Source: Bradyrhizobium sp. 170 (GTDB taxonomy: Bacteria > Pseudomonadota > Alphaproteobacteria > Rhizobiales > Xanthobacteraceae). Taken from it: a stretch of DNA of 64,000 nucleotides. The notes under the pieces are model-generated. The model worked only from the letters and a program-made list of their open reading frames with translations. It searched no databases and was not told the DNA's origin. Positions 49,691 through 59,933 of this stretch are shown piece after piece (the first letter of the stretch is position 1; every line of letters begins with the position of its first letter). The position numbers were made by a program, and so were the translations under genes. The stretch spans positions 5,084,001 to 5,148,000 of the forward strand of contig NZ_CP064703.1 of assembly GCF_023101085.1 (NCBI RefSeq), given 5' to 3'.

Positions 49691-50383
49691 ATGAACATCA
49701 CCTCCCCGATCCTGACCGGCGCCGGCCGCGCCGCCGAACTGCCCGGCGATTCCGTGACCTCCTTTCTCCGGGGGCTCGGGTTCAGCGACAGCCCCGATGG
49801 CGGCCTCGGCATCGTCATGTCGGCATTGGCCGGCATCGCCGCGGCGCTGGCGGTCGCGATCGTGCTCTCCGTCTACTTCCGCAGCAGCTATCGCAGCCGC
49901 CACGATCTGTTCAGGCACGGGCTGGCCGCCTCCGCGGTGCTGGTCCTGGTCGCGTTCGCGATCTCGGACATGCGGCAGGCGGCGCTGGCCTATCTCGGCC
50001 TCAATCCGGCGAAGCCCGCGGTGGAATTTGAAATCCGCCTGCCGAAGGCGGTCTTGACCACCGCCGCCGACACCCAGGTCGAATTGCTGACCGACCGGAA
50101 CCAGAAACTGGCAAAGGTTCAGGAGGCGCTGGACTCCGCCCCCGACGGCCGCAGCATCTTGCGGGGAACCGTGACGCTTGATTACCGCACCACCGAGCGC
50201 GTGATGGTGCTGAACCTGCCCGGCCGGGCCCAAAGCACGTTCCGGCTGCGGCTGCCGGCGTCTCCCTCGCATTCCCCCCAGTTCGGCCCGTGGCATCTGG
50301 CCGACGGCATCGTCCCCGTCAATGGCGGCACGGTGACGTCAGAGCTTCATGACGACTTTGCGATCCGCTACCGCGTGCTCTGA
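49691..50383 (+). CDS. Inner-membrane protein of unknown function
   Basis: This is a 230-residue protein with two hydrophobic segments near residues 42-62 (MSALAGIAAALAVAIVLSVY) and 78-95 (AASAVLVLVAFAI), followed by an approximately 130-residue soluble domain (VEFEIRLPKAVLTTAADTQV, LRGTVTLDYRTTERVMVLNL). I recognise no named domain. It converges on the giant RTX gene. Confidence 0.65.
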   Translation: MNITSPILTGAGRAAELPGDSVTSFLRGLGFSDSPDGGLGIVMSALAGIAAALAVAIVLSVYFRSSYRSRHDLFRHGLAASAVLVLVAFAISDMRQAALAYLGLNPAKPAVEFEIRLPKAVLTTAADTQVELLTDRNQKLAKVQEALDSAPDGRSILRGTVTLDYRTTERVMVLNLPGRAQSTFRLRLPASPSHSPQFGPWHLADGIVPVNGGTVTSELHDDFAIRYRVL

Positions 50384-50432
50384 CGCACGCGCGCGGGCGC
50401 TCGCGCAACCGCCGTTCGCTTTCAGCCACTTC

Positions 50433-53400
50433 TCATATGATGTGGAAGTCTCCCGCATGCAGGTTGGCGACCGCCACGTTCTTCAGAAGTATGGTGTTAC
50501 CGGCGTCGATGGTGATTAGCGTATCGCTTCCCGAGACCGTCGCGGCTGCGAGCGCCGCTGCGGCATCTGCGAAAATGCCATCTCGAAATTCGAGCACGTC
50601 GCTGCCGACCGTGAAATCCGTAACGGTGTCCTGGCCGAGGTTGGCGCGGAAAACGAAGGTATCGTTGCCCGCTCCTCCGGTCATGGAATCGTTACCTGCA
50701 CCGCCAAAGATCGTGTCGTTACCCGACGTTCCCGAGATGGTGTCGTTGCCGGACGCACCGCGGAACCATGCAGCGGAGGCGATCTGAGTGCGATCCCACG
50801 TGGAGCCATCGGCAAAACTCACCTGTTCGATACCGGCCCCGCCGGAGAATTGATTATTGACCTGGATGCGCTCGCTGGTCGCGATGACCGTGATGTAGAG
50901 GTTGTTATCCCAACGCATGAACTCGACGTCCGAGGCGTTGAGGCCGACCAGCTTGACGACATCTGTTCCGGCATCCGCCCCGCTCTCGGAAACCACATCA
51001 TTGCCGGAGCCGACGCGATAGATGTAGGTGTCGCTACCGCCAAAGCCGCTCAGGGTGTCGCTGCCGCCTTTGCCATCGAAGGTGTCATCGCCCGAGCTTC
51101 CATTGATGCTCTCGCCGTTCGCTGAACCGCGGTACCATGCAGCGCTGGCGATCTGAGCGCGATCCCAAGAAGAGCCATCGGCGAAACTCACCTGCTCGAC
51201 ACCGGCCCCGCCGGAGAATTGATCGTTGACCTGGATGCGCTCGCCGGTCGCGATGATCGTGATGTAGAGGTTGTTACTCCAACGCATGAACTCAACGTCC
51301 GATGCATTGAGTCCGACGAGTCTGATGTTATCAGTTCCGGCATCCGACCCGCTTTCGGCAACAGTGTCGTTGCCGTAGCCGACGCCGTAGATGTAAGTGT
51401 CGCCGCCGCCATAGCCGGTCAAGCTGTCGTTGCCGCCTTTGCCATCAATGATGTCATCGCCCGAGCTGCCGCTGATGCTCTCGCCGTTCGCTGAACCGCG
51501 GTACCACGCTGCGGAAGAGATCTGAGCGCGATCCCACGCGGTACCGTCGGCGAAACTCACCTGCTCGATGCCGGCCCCGCCGGAGAATTGATCGTTGACC
51601 TGGATGCGCTCGCCGGTCGCGATGATCGTGATGTAGAGGTTGTTACTCCAACGCATGAACTCGACGTCCGATGCATTGAGTCCGACGAGTCTGATACTAT
51701 CCGTTCCGGCATCCGACCCGCTTTCGGCAACAGTGTCGTTGCCGTAGCCGACGCCGTACACGTAGGTGTCGCTGCCGCCATAGCCGGTCAGGCTGTCGTT
51801 GCCGCCTTTGCCATCAATGATGTCATCGCCCGAGCTGCCGCTGATGCTCTCGCCGTTCGCTGAACCGCGGTACCACGCTGCGGAAGAGATCTGAGCGCGG
51901 CCCATCGTGGAGCCGTCAGCGAAACTCACCTGCTCGATGCCGGCCCCGCCGGAGAATTGATCGTTGACCTGGATGCGCTCGCCGGTCGCGATGATCGTGA
52001 TGTAGAGGTTGTTACTCCAACGCATGAACTCGACGTCCGAGGCATTGAGACCGACCAGTTTGACGATATCGACTCCCGTATTTGCACTGCCTTCGGAAAT
52101 CACGTCATTGCCGGAGCCGACGCCGTATAGGTAAGTGTCGCCACCGTTGCCGCCTTGCAGGGTATCGTTACCGCCAAGGCCGTTCACGAGGTCGGCGTCC
52201 GACGTTCCGGTCAGCGTTTCCGCGCCGTTGGTGCCCAGCACGAGGCTCAACGCGCCGGCCGCTATTGCGGCTTTGTCCAAGACGGTCCCGTTCGCAAATT
52301 GGATCTGCTCGATCCCCCAGAACTCCGTCGGAGACGTGAACTGCGACTTGACCGTGATTGTGTCGCCGGAACTGAGGACATTGACGACAAGATCGTTGCC
52401 CCGGCGCACCAGCGTCACATCACTCGCATTCAAATCGACGAACCGCAGAGCGTCCACCTGTGCCGGAGCGTTGACACCATCGTCGATCGTGTCGCTGCCA
52501 TCGCCGAGAGCATAGAGAAGCGTGTCGCTGCCGGCACCGCCCTGGATCAGGTCGTTTCCAGCGCCCGGCCGAACAACGTCATCTCCCACGGTGCCCACGA
52601 CGGTGTCGGCGCCGGATGTCCCTGGGGTTCCCGAGTTGACGGAAATTTGCGCCCTGCTCCAGACCGTCGCATCGGCAAATGCGATTTCCTCGACGCCGGC
52701 AGAGGTCAGGCCAAACTGGCCGAGCACCGTAACCGTGTGGCCCGTCGTGGTGATCGTGATCAACAGATCGGCGCCGCTTCGTGAAAACTGGACGTCGCCG
52801 CGGTTCAGGCCGACAAGCTCGATACGATCCGTTCCGCCTGTACCGCCTTCGACGATGACATCGTTGCCGGCCCCTGCTCCGATGCGGTAAGTGTCCGAAC
52901 CGCCGTAGCCAGCAAGGGATTCGTTTCCGGCTCCAGCTACAAAGATATCGGCACCTTCGTTGCCGATCAGCGCTGCGTTGTCCGTACTGCCAATGATCAA
53001 ATGAGGATTGAGGTGGCTCAGGATATCCGATCGGCTCCACGTCGTGTTGTCGGCAAACCTAATTTCCTCGAGACCGGCGCCAGGCAGATTGGACAATTGA
53101 TCCTGCAGGACAATGGTTTCGCCGTTTGCGAACCGCAGAACCACATCGGAATTGCCAAGGGACGAACGGCCGACGACAACGCTCGAAGGATCGAGACCGG
53201 CCCCAAGGACGAGCCGATCGATGTCGGAAGCGCCGCCGGTATCGACGATGCGGTCGCTTCCGTCGCCTGCGTTGTATCGATACTCGTCGGCCCCACCGGC
53301 GCCGAGGAGGCGATCGTTGCCGGCGCCGCCGACCAGCACGTCGGCTCCGGCATCGCCGGTCAGGACGTCGTTGCCGGCCGTGCCCGTCAGCGTTTCCGTC

Positions 53401-56400
53401 TGATCGACAATGTGAATCGTGATGGCTGATGTAACCGACAACCCATCGTCATCGGTCACCCGCACGCTGATCTGGTGCTGCGAGCCGGCCCCGAAATCGA
53501 CGTTGGCGTCGGCCTTCACCCGTATCTCGTTGCCGACGATTTCGAACAGATCGTCGCCTCCGATCAGGCTGAAGGTGTGTGTTCCGGCGTCGCCGGCATC
53601 GACGGCGGCCAAGGTGGCGACGACCGTGCCGGCCGCCGCGCTTTCCGCCACCGAGCCACCGGTTACCGAAATCGCCGTCGACGCCTGGTTGTCCAGGCGG
53701 CGGAATTCAAAATTTTCCACAACTATTGCGGATATATTTACATTCTGCAATGTAAGATTGAAATCGTTGCCGAGCGAAACGACGACATCGGCGCCGACCT
53801 GGCTGGCATTAGCCAAGACCGCGGCATAATCGGCGAACACAGCCCGATCGAACCTGATGACATCGTGATCCGCGCCGCTTCCCGCAACGAAATCGGTGAT
53901 CGTGTCGGAGCCCGAACCTGCACCGACAACGAACACGTCGGCTTCGGTCCCTCCGGTCAGCACATCGTCGCCGGCGCCGCCTATCAGCGTGTCGGTCCCG
54001 AGGCCTCCGTTCAGAACGTCAGCGCCGTCGCCGCCATCGAGCAGGTCGGCCCCCATTCCACCGGTCAGGGTGTCGCTGCCCGTACCGCCGAGGACGGTGT
54101 CGTTGCCGGAGCGGCCATCGAGAATGTCCGCACCGCCACCTCCGATCAGAATATTGTTTCCGGCGTCGCCGGAGATCTGGTCGGCATACGTCGTGCCGGT
54201 GACGTTTTCGACCCGCGCGACATCGGCGACGTCCCGCCATGTTCCTGCGGTCAGATCGGCCTGATCCGTTGTTCTGACCTCCGCACCGTTCGTCACCAGA
54301 TCGACCCATGCGGCCGCGCCGAAGCCGGACAAATCCAGCGTATCGGTACCGAGGCTGCCGTCAGCGGTGACGAAATCACCCGGCGCATTGACGCTGATCA
54401 GAAGCGTATCGTCGCCCTGGCCGCCATAGAGCAGGTCGTTTCCGCCGAGCCCGTCGATGCGGTCATTGCCAGCCTCGCCATAGATGTTTTGCGCGACCGA
54501 AGACCCGACCAGCGTGTCGTCGCCCCTCGTCCCCGCGATGAACGGAGCCGAACTCGTTGCGATGCTGAGAATCGTCTCACGCCCCCATTGATCGCCGTTG
54601 GCGAACTGGATGTATTCGAGGCCGGTGCCGTTGGCGGCCGCGGATCCGCTGAACTGTCCCATTACGCTGATCGTCTCGTTCGTCGAGATGATCTTTATAA
54701 TGAGCTTGTCGTCCGAGCGGCTGAGCCGGACATCGGAACTGTCGATGTCCTTGAGCTTCAGGATGTCAACGTCCGTCGTACTGTAAAAGCTCGAGGCTTC
54801 CGCCTCGATGACGTCGTTGCCGTCGCCCCTGGAATACACAAACGTATCGCTGCCGAGTCCCGACGAAATGAGATCGTCGCCCCGCCCGGCTTCTACGATA
54901 TCGTTCGACCGGGCATCTAGGCTGATGGCATCACGCCCGTCGGTGCCGCGAAACCATGCATTCTGCAGGATCTGCTGACGTCCCCATTCCTCGCCGTTGG
55001 CAAACCTGATCGCCTCCAGGCCGGGATCCGGCGCCGTCGAGAGCGAATTGAACTGCGAGAGCACCGTTATGATCTCGCCGGTGGCGAGGACCTTGACCAG
55101 CAGATCGTTGCCTGAGCGACTCAATTCGACATCGGCAGCGTTCAAATCGGTCAGTTTCAGCATATCGATTGCTGTCGGCCCGTAAAAATTCGTGGCGCCG
55201 TCAGAGATAACGTCGTTGCCGTCGCCACTGGCGTAGATGAATGTATTCGTGCCCTGCCCCGCTTGGATGACATCGTTGCCCTTTCCGGCATGAAACGTGT
55301 CATCTCCCTGGAGGGTCGAAAGATTTTCGAGAACGTCCCGGCCGTCGGTGCCGCGGATCCATGCCGCTTCGAAAATCTGCTTTCGATCCCATTGGCCATC
55401 CGCAAAGCGGATCAATTCCAGGCCGTTGCCGGCGGCGAAGTTGTTCGGGTACCGAGCCGAGAAGTGGGAAGCGACGGTGATGATGTCGCCGGTCGATTTG
55501 ATCAGGATGAGAAGGTTGTCTCCCGAGCGCGTGAGCTGCACGTCCGCGCTTTCGATATCCGTGAGAACCAGAACATCGGTCTCGCCTGCCGAGTCGCCGC
55601 TGCCGGATTCGTAAATGGTGTCGCTGCCGTCCCCTCTCGAATAGATGTAGGTGTCGCTGCCCGACGTTCCCGCGTCGTTGTTGATGAGAACATCGTCGCC
55701 GGCGCCGCCGACAAGAATATCGTCACCAGAGGACGCATAGATGTAATCCTTCCCGGCGCCGCCGGAGAGATAGTCGTTCCCGGTAAAGCCGAAGATCAAA
55801 TCCATGCCGCCGCCGCCATAGATGGCGTCGTCGCCGGAGCCGCCGTCGATGACGTCGTTGTCGCCGAAGATATCGTCGCCGGCACTATCGCCATACAGGA
55901 TGTCGTTGCCCTCGCCGCCGTTGACGATGTCCTTGCCGCCGCCGGCGGCCATGACGTCGTTACCCTTGTTGCCGTTCAGGACGTTGTTGCCGCCGCCATG
56001 GAACGGCTGAGGCTGCAACGCGTCCGGGCTGCCCAGGGTGCCGCCAAGCCCCCCTAACGAGGAGGCATTCCAAATATCGTTGATTCCAGGCACGAAGTGG
56101 CCAACGATATTGCCTTCATGCCCGAACTCATCGACGAAAACCTGCCACTGGATCGCGCCCTGAATGACATAGGTGGACACGACAGGCTTCCACCCCATGT
56201 ATTGCGCGCCGGAATTATAGATAATCTGCTGCCGGCCAATGGTGCTGCCGTCCGCAAACTTGATGACGTCGATGCCGACCTGGTTGTCGCCCGCGCCCGT
56301 CAAAAGATCGGTCACGCCCGAGAAGAAGTTCGGAACGGTGATGATTTCGCCGGTTGAATTGATCGTCAGGACCAGCGTGCGGCCCTGATAGGAGTAAGAA

Positions 56401-59066
56401 ACTTCCCCCGCCAATACGTCCTTCAGCCAAAGCGTATCGATGTCGGAATTGCTGGGATCCCCGATCTTGGACGAGAAATCCGAGATCTGGTCGCTGCCGT
56501 CGCCCTTCTTCCAAACGAAAGTGTCGCTTCCTTTCCACCCCTCCAGGACATCGTCGCCCCTTCCACCCTCGATGGTGTCGTTCAGTTCGGAGGCAAAGAT
56601 ATTGTCTGCGCGATCGGTCCCGCGAAACCAGGCATACTGCTGGATCTGCTGCCGGCTCCACGACTCGCCGTTCGCGAACTTGATCTCGTCGATGTTGGGT
56701 GCCGTCGTGCTCCACACCTCGGCGTTGCCCGGGAAGAAATTGACGAAATCAACATACTCTCCGGTCGACTTCACCGTCAGGAACAGGTGACCGCCAACCC
56801 GCGACAATTGAATGTCGGACGCGTTGAGGTCGGTGAGAACGACCGTGTCGCGCTCGGTCGGCGAACTCGATGAATCGTTGACGATATCGTAGCCGTCGCC
56901 CTTGCCGTACAGGATTTTGTCGTTGCCGGCGCCAATCTGGATGTAATCGTCGCCCTGGCTGCCATGGATGACGTCATCGGAACTGGAATCGAGAATAACG
57001 TTGTTGTGGCCATCGCCGCGAAAGACGCTGGCGTCCTTGATCTGGGTGCGACTCCACTCGGTGCCGTCGGCGAAGCGCAACACCTCGATGCCTTGGCCGG
57101 CGAAGAAACCCGTGACCGCGATCGTCTTGCCGGTTTCGGTGACGCGGATGAGGAGGTCGTTGCCGATCCGGTCCAGTGTCACGTTGGACGCATTCAGGTC
57201 GGTGAGGACGAGCTTGTCGCTGTCCGCGGGGGCTTCGCCGTTGTCCTTGATCCAGAGATTGCCGTCATGCTTGGCGTAGACGTAGATGTCGCTGCCCGCG
57301 CCGCCGCTTTCAACGTCGCCGCCACCGCCGCCGATGAAGACGTCGCTGGCGGAGGTGCCGTTGATGCCCTCGGCAGAACTCGTTCCGAAACGTCCGAAAC
57401 CTGAGATAATGCTTTCAGCAAGGTCTCGAACCGTAGCATCGCTGATAGCGTCAAGGTGCGGCTGGACCGCTGTTACGTACGCTTGTCTATCGCCCGCAAA
57501 AATGATTTCGACTACTCCCTCCAGGCCACCTAGCGCCTTAATAAGGTAAATCGTTTGAGCGCCGCTGGCGGAAGGCGCGGCTGCTATTATGAAATCCACC
57601 ACCATACCAACATTGCCTGGAGAATTGGGCGCTGCGGGGTCATTAGCGGCGTGAGAGCCAAAATCCAATAAACCATAATAGAAGTATGGGTTTGCAATAG
57701 CGTCATCGACGTCGGCAGTGCCACGCAATAACGCGCTGCGGGTAAGTTGCGCCAAAAACGCAGTCTTGTAGATCGAGAGAATCTCCTGAAAACCAGCTTC
57801 TACGATGCCACCAACACGAACGCTCTTTGGATATGTGCTTGCTTCCGTATCGCCTTCAAAAAAGCGGTAGGTGTCTCCAAAGAACTTCTCAATAAAAGCT
57901 AAGTGTCTCGCATCTACATACGGACCGCGACTTTGTGGATCAATCTCTTCAACGCCTGCCCACCGCAGCATAAGCTGCTCAAAAGCGTCCTGCAGCTCAG
58001 CCGGGTCCAAGTTGCCTGCGTTGTCTGCAAGGGCAGTCCAATCAGCGAGAAAACCGGCATCATTTGTCGCCTTGTAGGCAATACTGTTAATCAGGCCGGA
58101 TCCCGCAAGTTGAGGAACTTTCTGAGCTTCCTCAGAAGGCGTGAAACCTGGCGTATTGTCCGAGAGCGAGTCTTGATTATCGGTTTGAAAGTAGATGGTT
58201 TGCCCAACACCCGCCGTTCCGTCAGTCCGTGTGAAACTGCTTTGATAACCCAAAGCATGCCCCGCGTTATCTCCAGCCAGTTTTTGTGTGGCGAGCGAAA
58301 TAGATGCGATGCCAGCCTCAGCCAGAGATTGGAGTTCGCCCGGATCTGAAAGTCCGTTTTGATTGAGGTCACGCCAAACTTTTAGCTTAGCAAAGTCGAC
58401 GTCTTGCGCGTCAATCTTTCCGTCGCCGTTTGTGTCGAGCTTCTCGAGGATGGCATACCCGTCCTCAGTCGGCGAACCGAAGAGTTCGAATCCGTTGTCG
58501 ATCAGACCGTTGTTGTTCGCATCGATCGCAAGCATCCCATCGGACGGTGCGACCCAGCCTGTTCGCTCCGCGAATCCATCTCCTGCGAAGTCAAAATGAA
58601 CATTCGAGTTTGCAAGGCCCGTGAGCTCGATACCATTTCCGTTGAGGTCCAAAACAATGGGGTCGCGCAGCGCCAGATGAAGAAAATTGGGAACATTATC
58701 GAAGAATTCAAAGAGGTTTACTAAGTTCTTTGGGTCCATTAGATCAATCGCCAGTCCCACAAGCCCGAAGGTCACTGCGGCGGCAACAAATCCACCCCCC
58801 AAGGAACCCACCGCTAGGGCGAGCAACCCTTGCATCGCGAACTTGATAAAGGCGTCCGTAACCGCCTGCTGGTTTGCGGCCGTTGGATCTGCGTTGTATT
58901 TGTTATAGGCAATGCCTATCCCAATCACACTGGAGGCAACGTCTGCCGCCAGCCCGAACCTACCAAAGACTTCCAAGGAGGGAGCGATCCCTGCTGCCAA
59001 CTGACCTACGGTTCCTCCCTCCAAAACATAGGCGCCGAATTTCGCGAAAATTGTTCCTGTGGCCAT
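50433..59066 (-). CDS. Giant RTX protein with HCBP-related repeats (type I secretion substrate)
   Basis: This is a 2877-residue acidic protein. Residues 1-130 hold hydrophobic Gly/Ala-rich helices. Residues 130-240 carry DxNxNG calcium loops (DLNGNGIEL, DANNNGLIDNG, DTNGDGKID, DLNQNGLSD), as in FrpC-like proteins. From about residue 570 onward there are nonapeptide blocks (GGAGNDxL) interleaved with thirteen segments of the type FADGxxWxRxQI (HCBP-related). A cadherin-like stretch lies near residue 1800 (VAESAAAGTVVATLAAVDAG, SVRVTDDDGL). The C-terminus DFTVGSDVLEFRDGIF...NLHAGDFHII fits a type I secretion signal. No secretion genes lie in the window. The ATG at 59066 lacks a Shine-Dalgarno and may not be the original start. 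Confidence 0.9.
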   Translation of the reverse strand: MATGTIFAKFGAYVLEGGTVGQLAAGIAPSLEVFGRFGLAADVASSVIGIGIAYNKYNADPTAANQQAVTDAFIKFAMQGLLALAVGSLGGGFVAAAVTFGLVGLAIDLMDPKNLVNLFEFFDNVPNFLHLALRDPIVLDLNGNGIELTGLANSNVHFDFAGDGFAERTGWVAPSDGMLAIDANNNGLIDNGFELFGSPTEDGYAILEKLDTNGDGKIDAQDVDFAKLKVWRDLNQNGLSDPGELQSLAEAGIASISLATQKLAGDNAGHALGYQSSFTRTDGTAGVGQTIYFQTDNQDSLSDNTPGFTPSEEAQKVPQLAGSGLINSIAYKATNDAGFLADWTALADNAGNLDPAELQDAFEQLMLRWAGVEEIDPQSRGPYVDARHLAFIEKFFGDTYRFFEGDTEASTYPKSVRVGGIVEAGFQEILSIYKTAFLAQLTRSALLRGTADVDDAIANPYFYYGLLDFGSHAANDPAAPNSPGNVGMVVDFIIAAAPSASGAQTIYLIKALGGLEGVVEIIFAGDRQAYVTAVQPHLDAISDATVRDLAESIISGFGRFGTSSAEGINGTSASDVFIGGGGGDVESGGAGSDIYVYAKHDGNLWIKDNGEAPADSDKLVLTDLNASNVTLDRIGNDLLIRVTETGKTIAVTGFFAGQGIEVLRFADGTEWSRTQIKDASVFRGDGHNNVILDSSSDDVIHGSQGDDYIQIGAGNDKILYGKGDGYDIVNDSSSSPTERDTVVLTDLNASDIQLSRVGGHLFLTVKSTGEYVDFVNFFPGNAEVWSTTAPNIDEIKFANGESWSRQQIQQYAWFRGTDRADNIFASELNDTIEGGRGDDVLEGWKGSDTFVWKKGDGSDQISDFSSKIGDPSNSDIDTLWLKDVLAGEVSYSYQGRTLVLTINSTGEIITVPNFFSGVTDLLTGAGDNQVGIDVIKFADGSTIGRQQIIYNSGAQYMGWKPVVSTYVIQGAIQWQVFVDEFGHEGNIVGHFVPGINDIWNASSLGGLGGTLGSPDALQPQPFHGGGNNVLNGNKGNDVMAAGGGKDIVNGGEGNDILYGDSAGDDIFGDNDVIDGGSGDDAIYGGGGMDLIFGFTGNDYLSGGAGKDYIYASSGDDILVGGAGDDVLINNDAGTSGSDTYIYSRGDGSDTIYESGSGDSAGETDVLVLTDIESADVQLTRSGDNLLILIKSTGDIITVASHFSARYPNNFAAGNGLELIRFADGQWDRKQIFEAAWIRGTDGRDVLENLSTLQGDDTFHAGKGNDVIQAGQGTNTFIYASGDGNDVISDGATNFYGPTAIDMLKLTDLNAADVELSRSGNDLLVKVLATGEIITVLSQFNSLSTAPDPGLEAIRFANGEEWGRQQILQNAWFRGTDGRDAISLDARSNDIVEAGRGDDLISSGLGSDTFVYSRGDGNDVIEAEASSFYSTTDVDILKLKDIDSSDVRLSRSDDKLIIKIISTNETISVMGQFSGSAAANGTGLEYIQFANGDQWGRETILSIATSSAPFIAGTRGDDTLVGSSVAQNIYGEAGNDRIDGLGGNDLLYGGQGDDTLLISVNAPGDFVTADGSLGTDTLDLSGFGAAAWVDLVTNGAEVRTTDQADLTAGTWRDVADVARVENVTGTTYADQISGDAGNNILIGGGGADILDGRSGNDTVLGGTGSDTLTGGMGADLLDGGDGADVLNGGLGTDTLIGGAGDDVLTGGTEADVFVVGAGSGSDTITDFVAGSGADHDVIRFDRAVFADYAAVLANASQVGADVVVSLGNDFNLTLQNVNISAIVVENFEFRRLDNQASTAISVTGGSVAESAAAGTVVATLAAVDAGDAGTHTFSLIGGDDLFEIVGNEIRVKADANVDFGAGSQHQISVRVTDDDGLSVTSAITIHIVDQTETLTGTAGNDVLTGDAGADVLVGGAGNDRLLGAGGADEYRYNAGDGSDRIVDTGGASDIDRLVLGAGLDPSSVVVGRSSLGNSDVVLRFANGETIVLQDQLSNLPGAGLEEIRFADNTTWSRSDILSHLNPHLIIGSTDNAALIGNEGADIFVAGAGNESLAGYGGSDTYRIGAGAGNDVIVEGGTGGTDRIELVGLNRGDVQFSRSGADLLITITTTGHTVTVLGQFGLTSAGVEEIAFADATVWSRAQISVNSGTPGTSGADTVVGTVGDDVVRPGAGNDLIQGGAGSDTLLYALGDGSDTIDDGVNAPAQVDALRFVDLNASDVTLVRRGNDLVVNVLSSGDTITVKSQFTSPTEFWGIEQIQFANGTVLDKAAIAAGALSLVLGTNGAETLTGTSDADLVNGLGGNDTLQGGNGGDTYLYGVGSGNDVISEGSANTGVDIVKLVGLNASDVEFMRWSNNLYITIIATGERIQVNDQFSGGAGIEQVSFADGSTMGRAQISSAAWYRGSANGESISGSSGDDIIDGKGGNDSLTGYGGSDTYVYGVGYGNDTVAESGSDAGTDSIRLVGLNASDVEFMRWSNNLYITIIATGERIQVNDQFSGGAGIEQVSFADGTAWDRAQISSAAWYRGSANGESISGSSGDDIIDGKGGNDSLTGYGGGDTYIYGVGYGNDTVAESGSDAGTDNIRLVGLNASDVEFMRWSNNLYITIIATGERIQVNDQFSGGAGVEQVSFADGSSWDRAQIASAAWYRGSANGESINGSSGDDTFDGKGGSDTLSGFGGSDTYIYRVGSGNDVVSESGADAGTDVVKLVGLNASDVEFMRWDNNLYITVIATSERIQVNNQFSGGAGIEQVSFADGSTWDRTQIASAAWFRGASGNDTISGTSGNDTIFGGAGNDSMTGGAGNDTFVFRANLGQDTVTDFTVGSDVLEFRDGIFADAAAALAAATVSGSDTLITIDAGNTILLKNVAVANLHAGDFHII
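50821..52060 (-). repeat. 369-bp tandem repeat inside the RTX gene
   Basis: Exact periodicity of 369 bases (123 codons) is seen at 50821, 51190, 51559 and 51928, where each unit begins with the complement of GAGCAGGT (GAACAGGT in the first). Units two to four are almost identical at DNA level, for example TTGATCGTTGACCTGGATGC in each. The first unit is more diverged. Each encodes one YNLYITIIATGERIQVN-type block, one FADG motif and one RTX block. Confidence 0.9.
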
Positions 59067-59191
59067 ACCAACGCTGAAGAGATGTAGGCTCCCTTTATTT
59101 GACTGATGAATGTTGGATCGTCATTCTTAATGCCGTCCGTCCAGTTGTTATAAGCGCCTGTAATTGTGTCCAAAAGCTCAAGCACCGACAT
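59006..59191 (-). CDS. Probable detached N-terminus of the RTX protein (frameshift)
   Basis: This is a 61-codon frame starting at the ATG at 59191 with an excellent AAGGAAGG six bases upstream. It reads MSVLELLDTITGAYNNWTDG, then ISQIKGAYISSAL, before entering a different frame from the RTX gene near 59067. Adding one G in the TTGGT at about 59067-59071 would fuse ISSAL directly to GMATGTIFAKFGAYVLEGG of the RTX protein. This is inference; it could instead be a small separate protein overlapping the RTX start. Confidence 0.5.
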   Translation of the reverse strand: MSVLELLDTITGAYNNWTDGIKNDDPTFISQIKGAYISSALVWPQEQFSRNSAPMFWREEP

Positions 59192-59207
59192 GACGGCCTT
59201 CCTTTTC

Positions 59208-59933
59208 TTATCTCAGCAACTTACGCAAAATCGAAGCGATCGCGATGTCAACAAACACGAAGAAAACGAGAAGGAGCAGCAGTGCGAGGCTGACGTGGCG
59301 GTACACTGGCCACGATCCTATCAGGTCCAGCGTACTGCCCACATAGGCGAGAAGTACAATTGTTACCCCCGCGGTTCCTCCAACTACAATTGTCACTGTG
59401 GATTGGTAGAGTGTCAGCAATAAATTGTGCTGGCGTATTAGCCACGCAATCCGGGCGATATGTACTGCCAGCAAGCCGGCTAGTGTCACAGTCAGCGCAA
59501 AACTTGGCCGGCTGAAAAGAAGAAAGGCCACGCTCCAACCCAGAATTCCGGTGAGCCAATCGATCATCAGCATCCGAGTAATTTGTGGTCGGTTCAGGAA
59601 ATAGAAATCACTGAAGCTGACTGCGCGCGTCCAATAACTTCCATTCTCGACTTCATGGTTCTCTCGTAACGACAACGAGATCGCCCCGCTGTCGGCTCCA
59701 CCTTCCGCGCGTATCGCTGACATCATTTCGCCCGTGGTCGCCGACCAGCGAAGTTTCTTGCTCCATAGGATGATGATCGCTGCGAAAAATCCAAGGACTA
59801 GCCCCATGCCGGGCACGACAACCAACGGCCGGACTTCCGTGGTGGCAAAGGGCAACATAACCAACAGAGGTGCGACCGCTGCACAAATCGCCACAACAAG
59901 AGCATAGGGCAAGCGGTCGACAAATCTTATCAT
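59208..59933 (-). CDS. Membrane protein of unknown function
   Basis: This is a 241-residue protein with about six hydrophobic segments (LVVAICAAVAPLLVMLPFA, PGMGLVLGFFAAIIILWS, GWSVAFLLFSRPSFALTVTL, SLALLLLLVFFVFVDIAIA) and a soluble loop near residues 65-115. I recognise no domain. Its ATG overlaps the stop of the upstream gene (ATGA), and it ends 17 bases before the RTX N-terminal frame. It may be co-transcribed with the RTX gene. Confidence 0.65.
   Translation of the reverse strand: MIRFVDRLPYALVVAICAAVAPLLVMLPFATTEVRPLVVVPGMGLVLGFFAAIIILWSKKLRWSATTGEMMSAIRAEGGADSGAISLSLRENHEVENGSYWTRAVSFSDFYFLNRPQITRMLMIDWLTGILGWSVAFLLFSRPSFALTVTLAGLLAVHIARIAWLIRQHNLLLTLYQSTVTIVVGGTAGVTIVLLAYVGSTLDLIGSWPVYRHVSLALLLLLVFFVFVDIAIASILRKLLR

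Noticed and set aside
50821-52060. CRISPR-like periodic repeats
   Set aside because: The period is 369 bases, in frame within one protein, with no spacer-repeat alternation and no cas genes.
53475-54920. A 481-codon plus-strand frame inside the RTX gene
   Set aside because: It is antisense to repetitive RTX coding sequence and has no features of its own.
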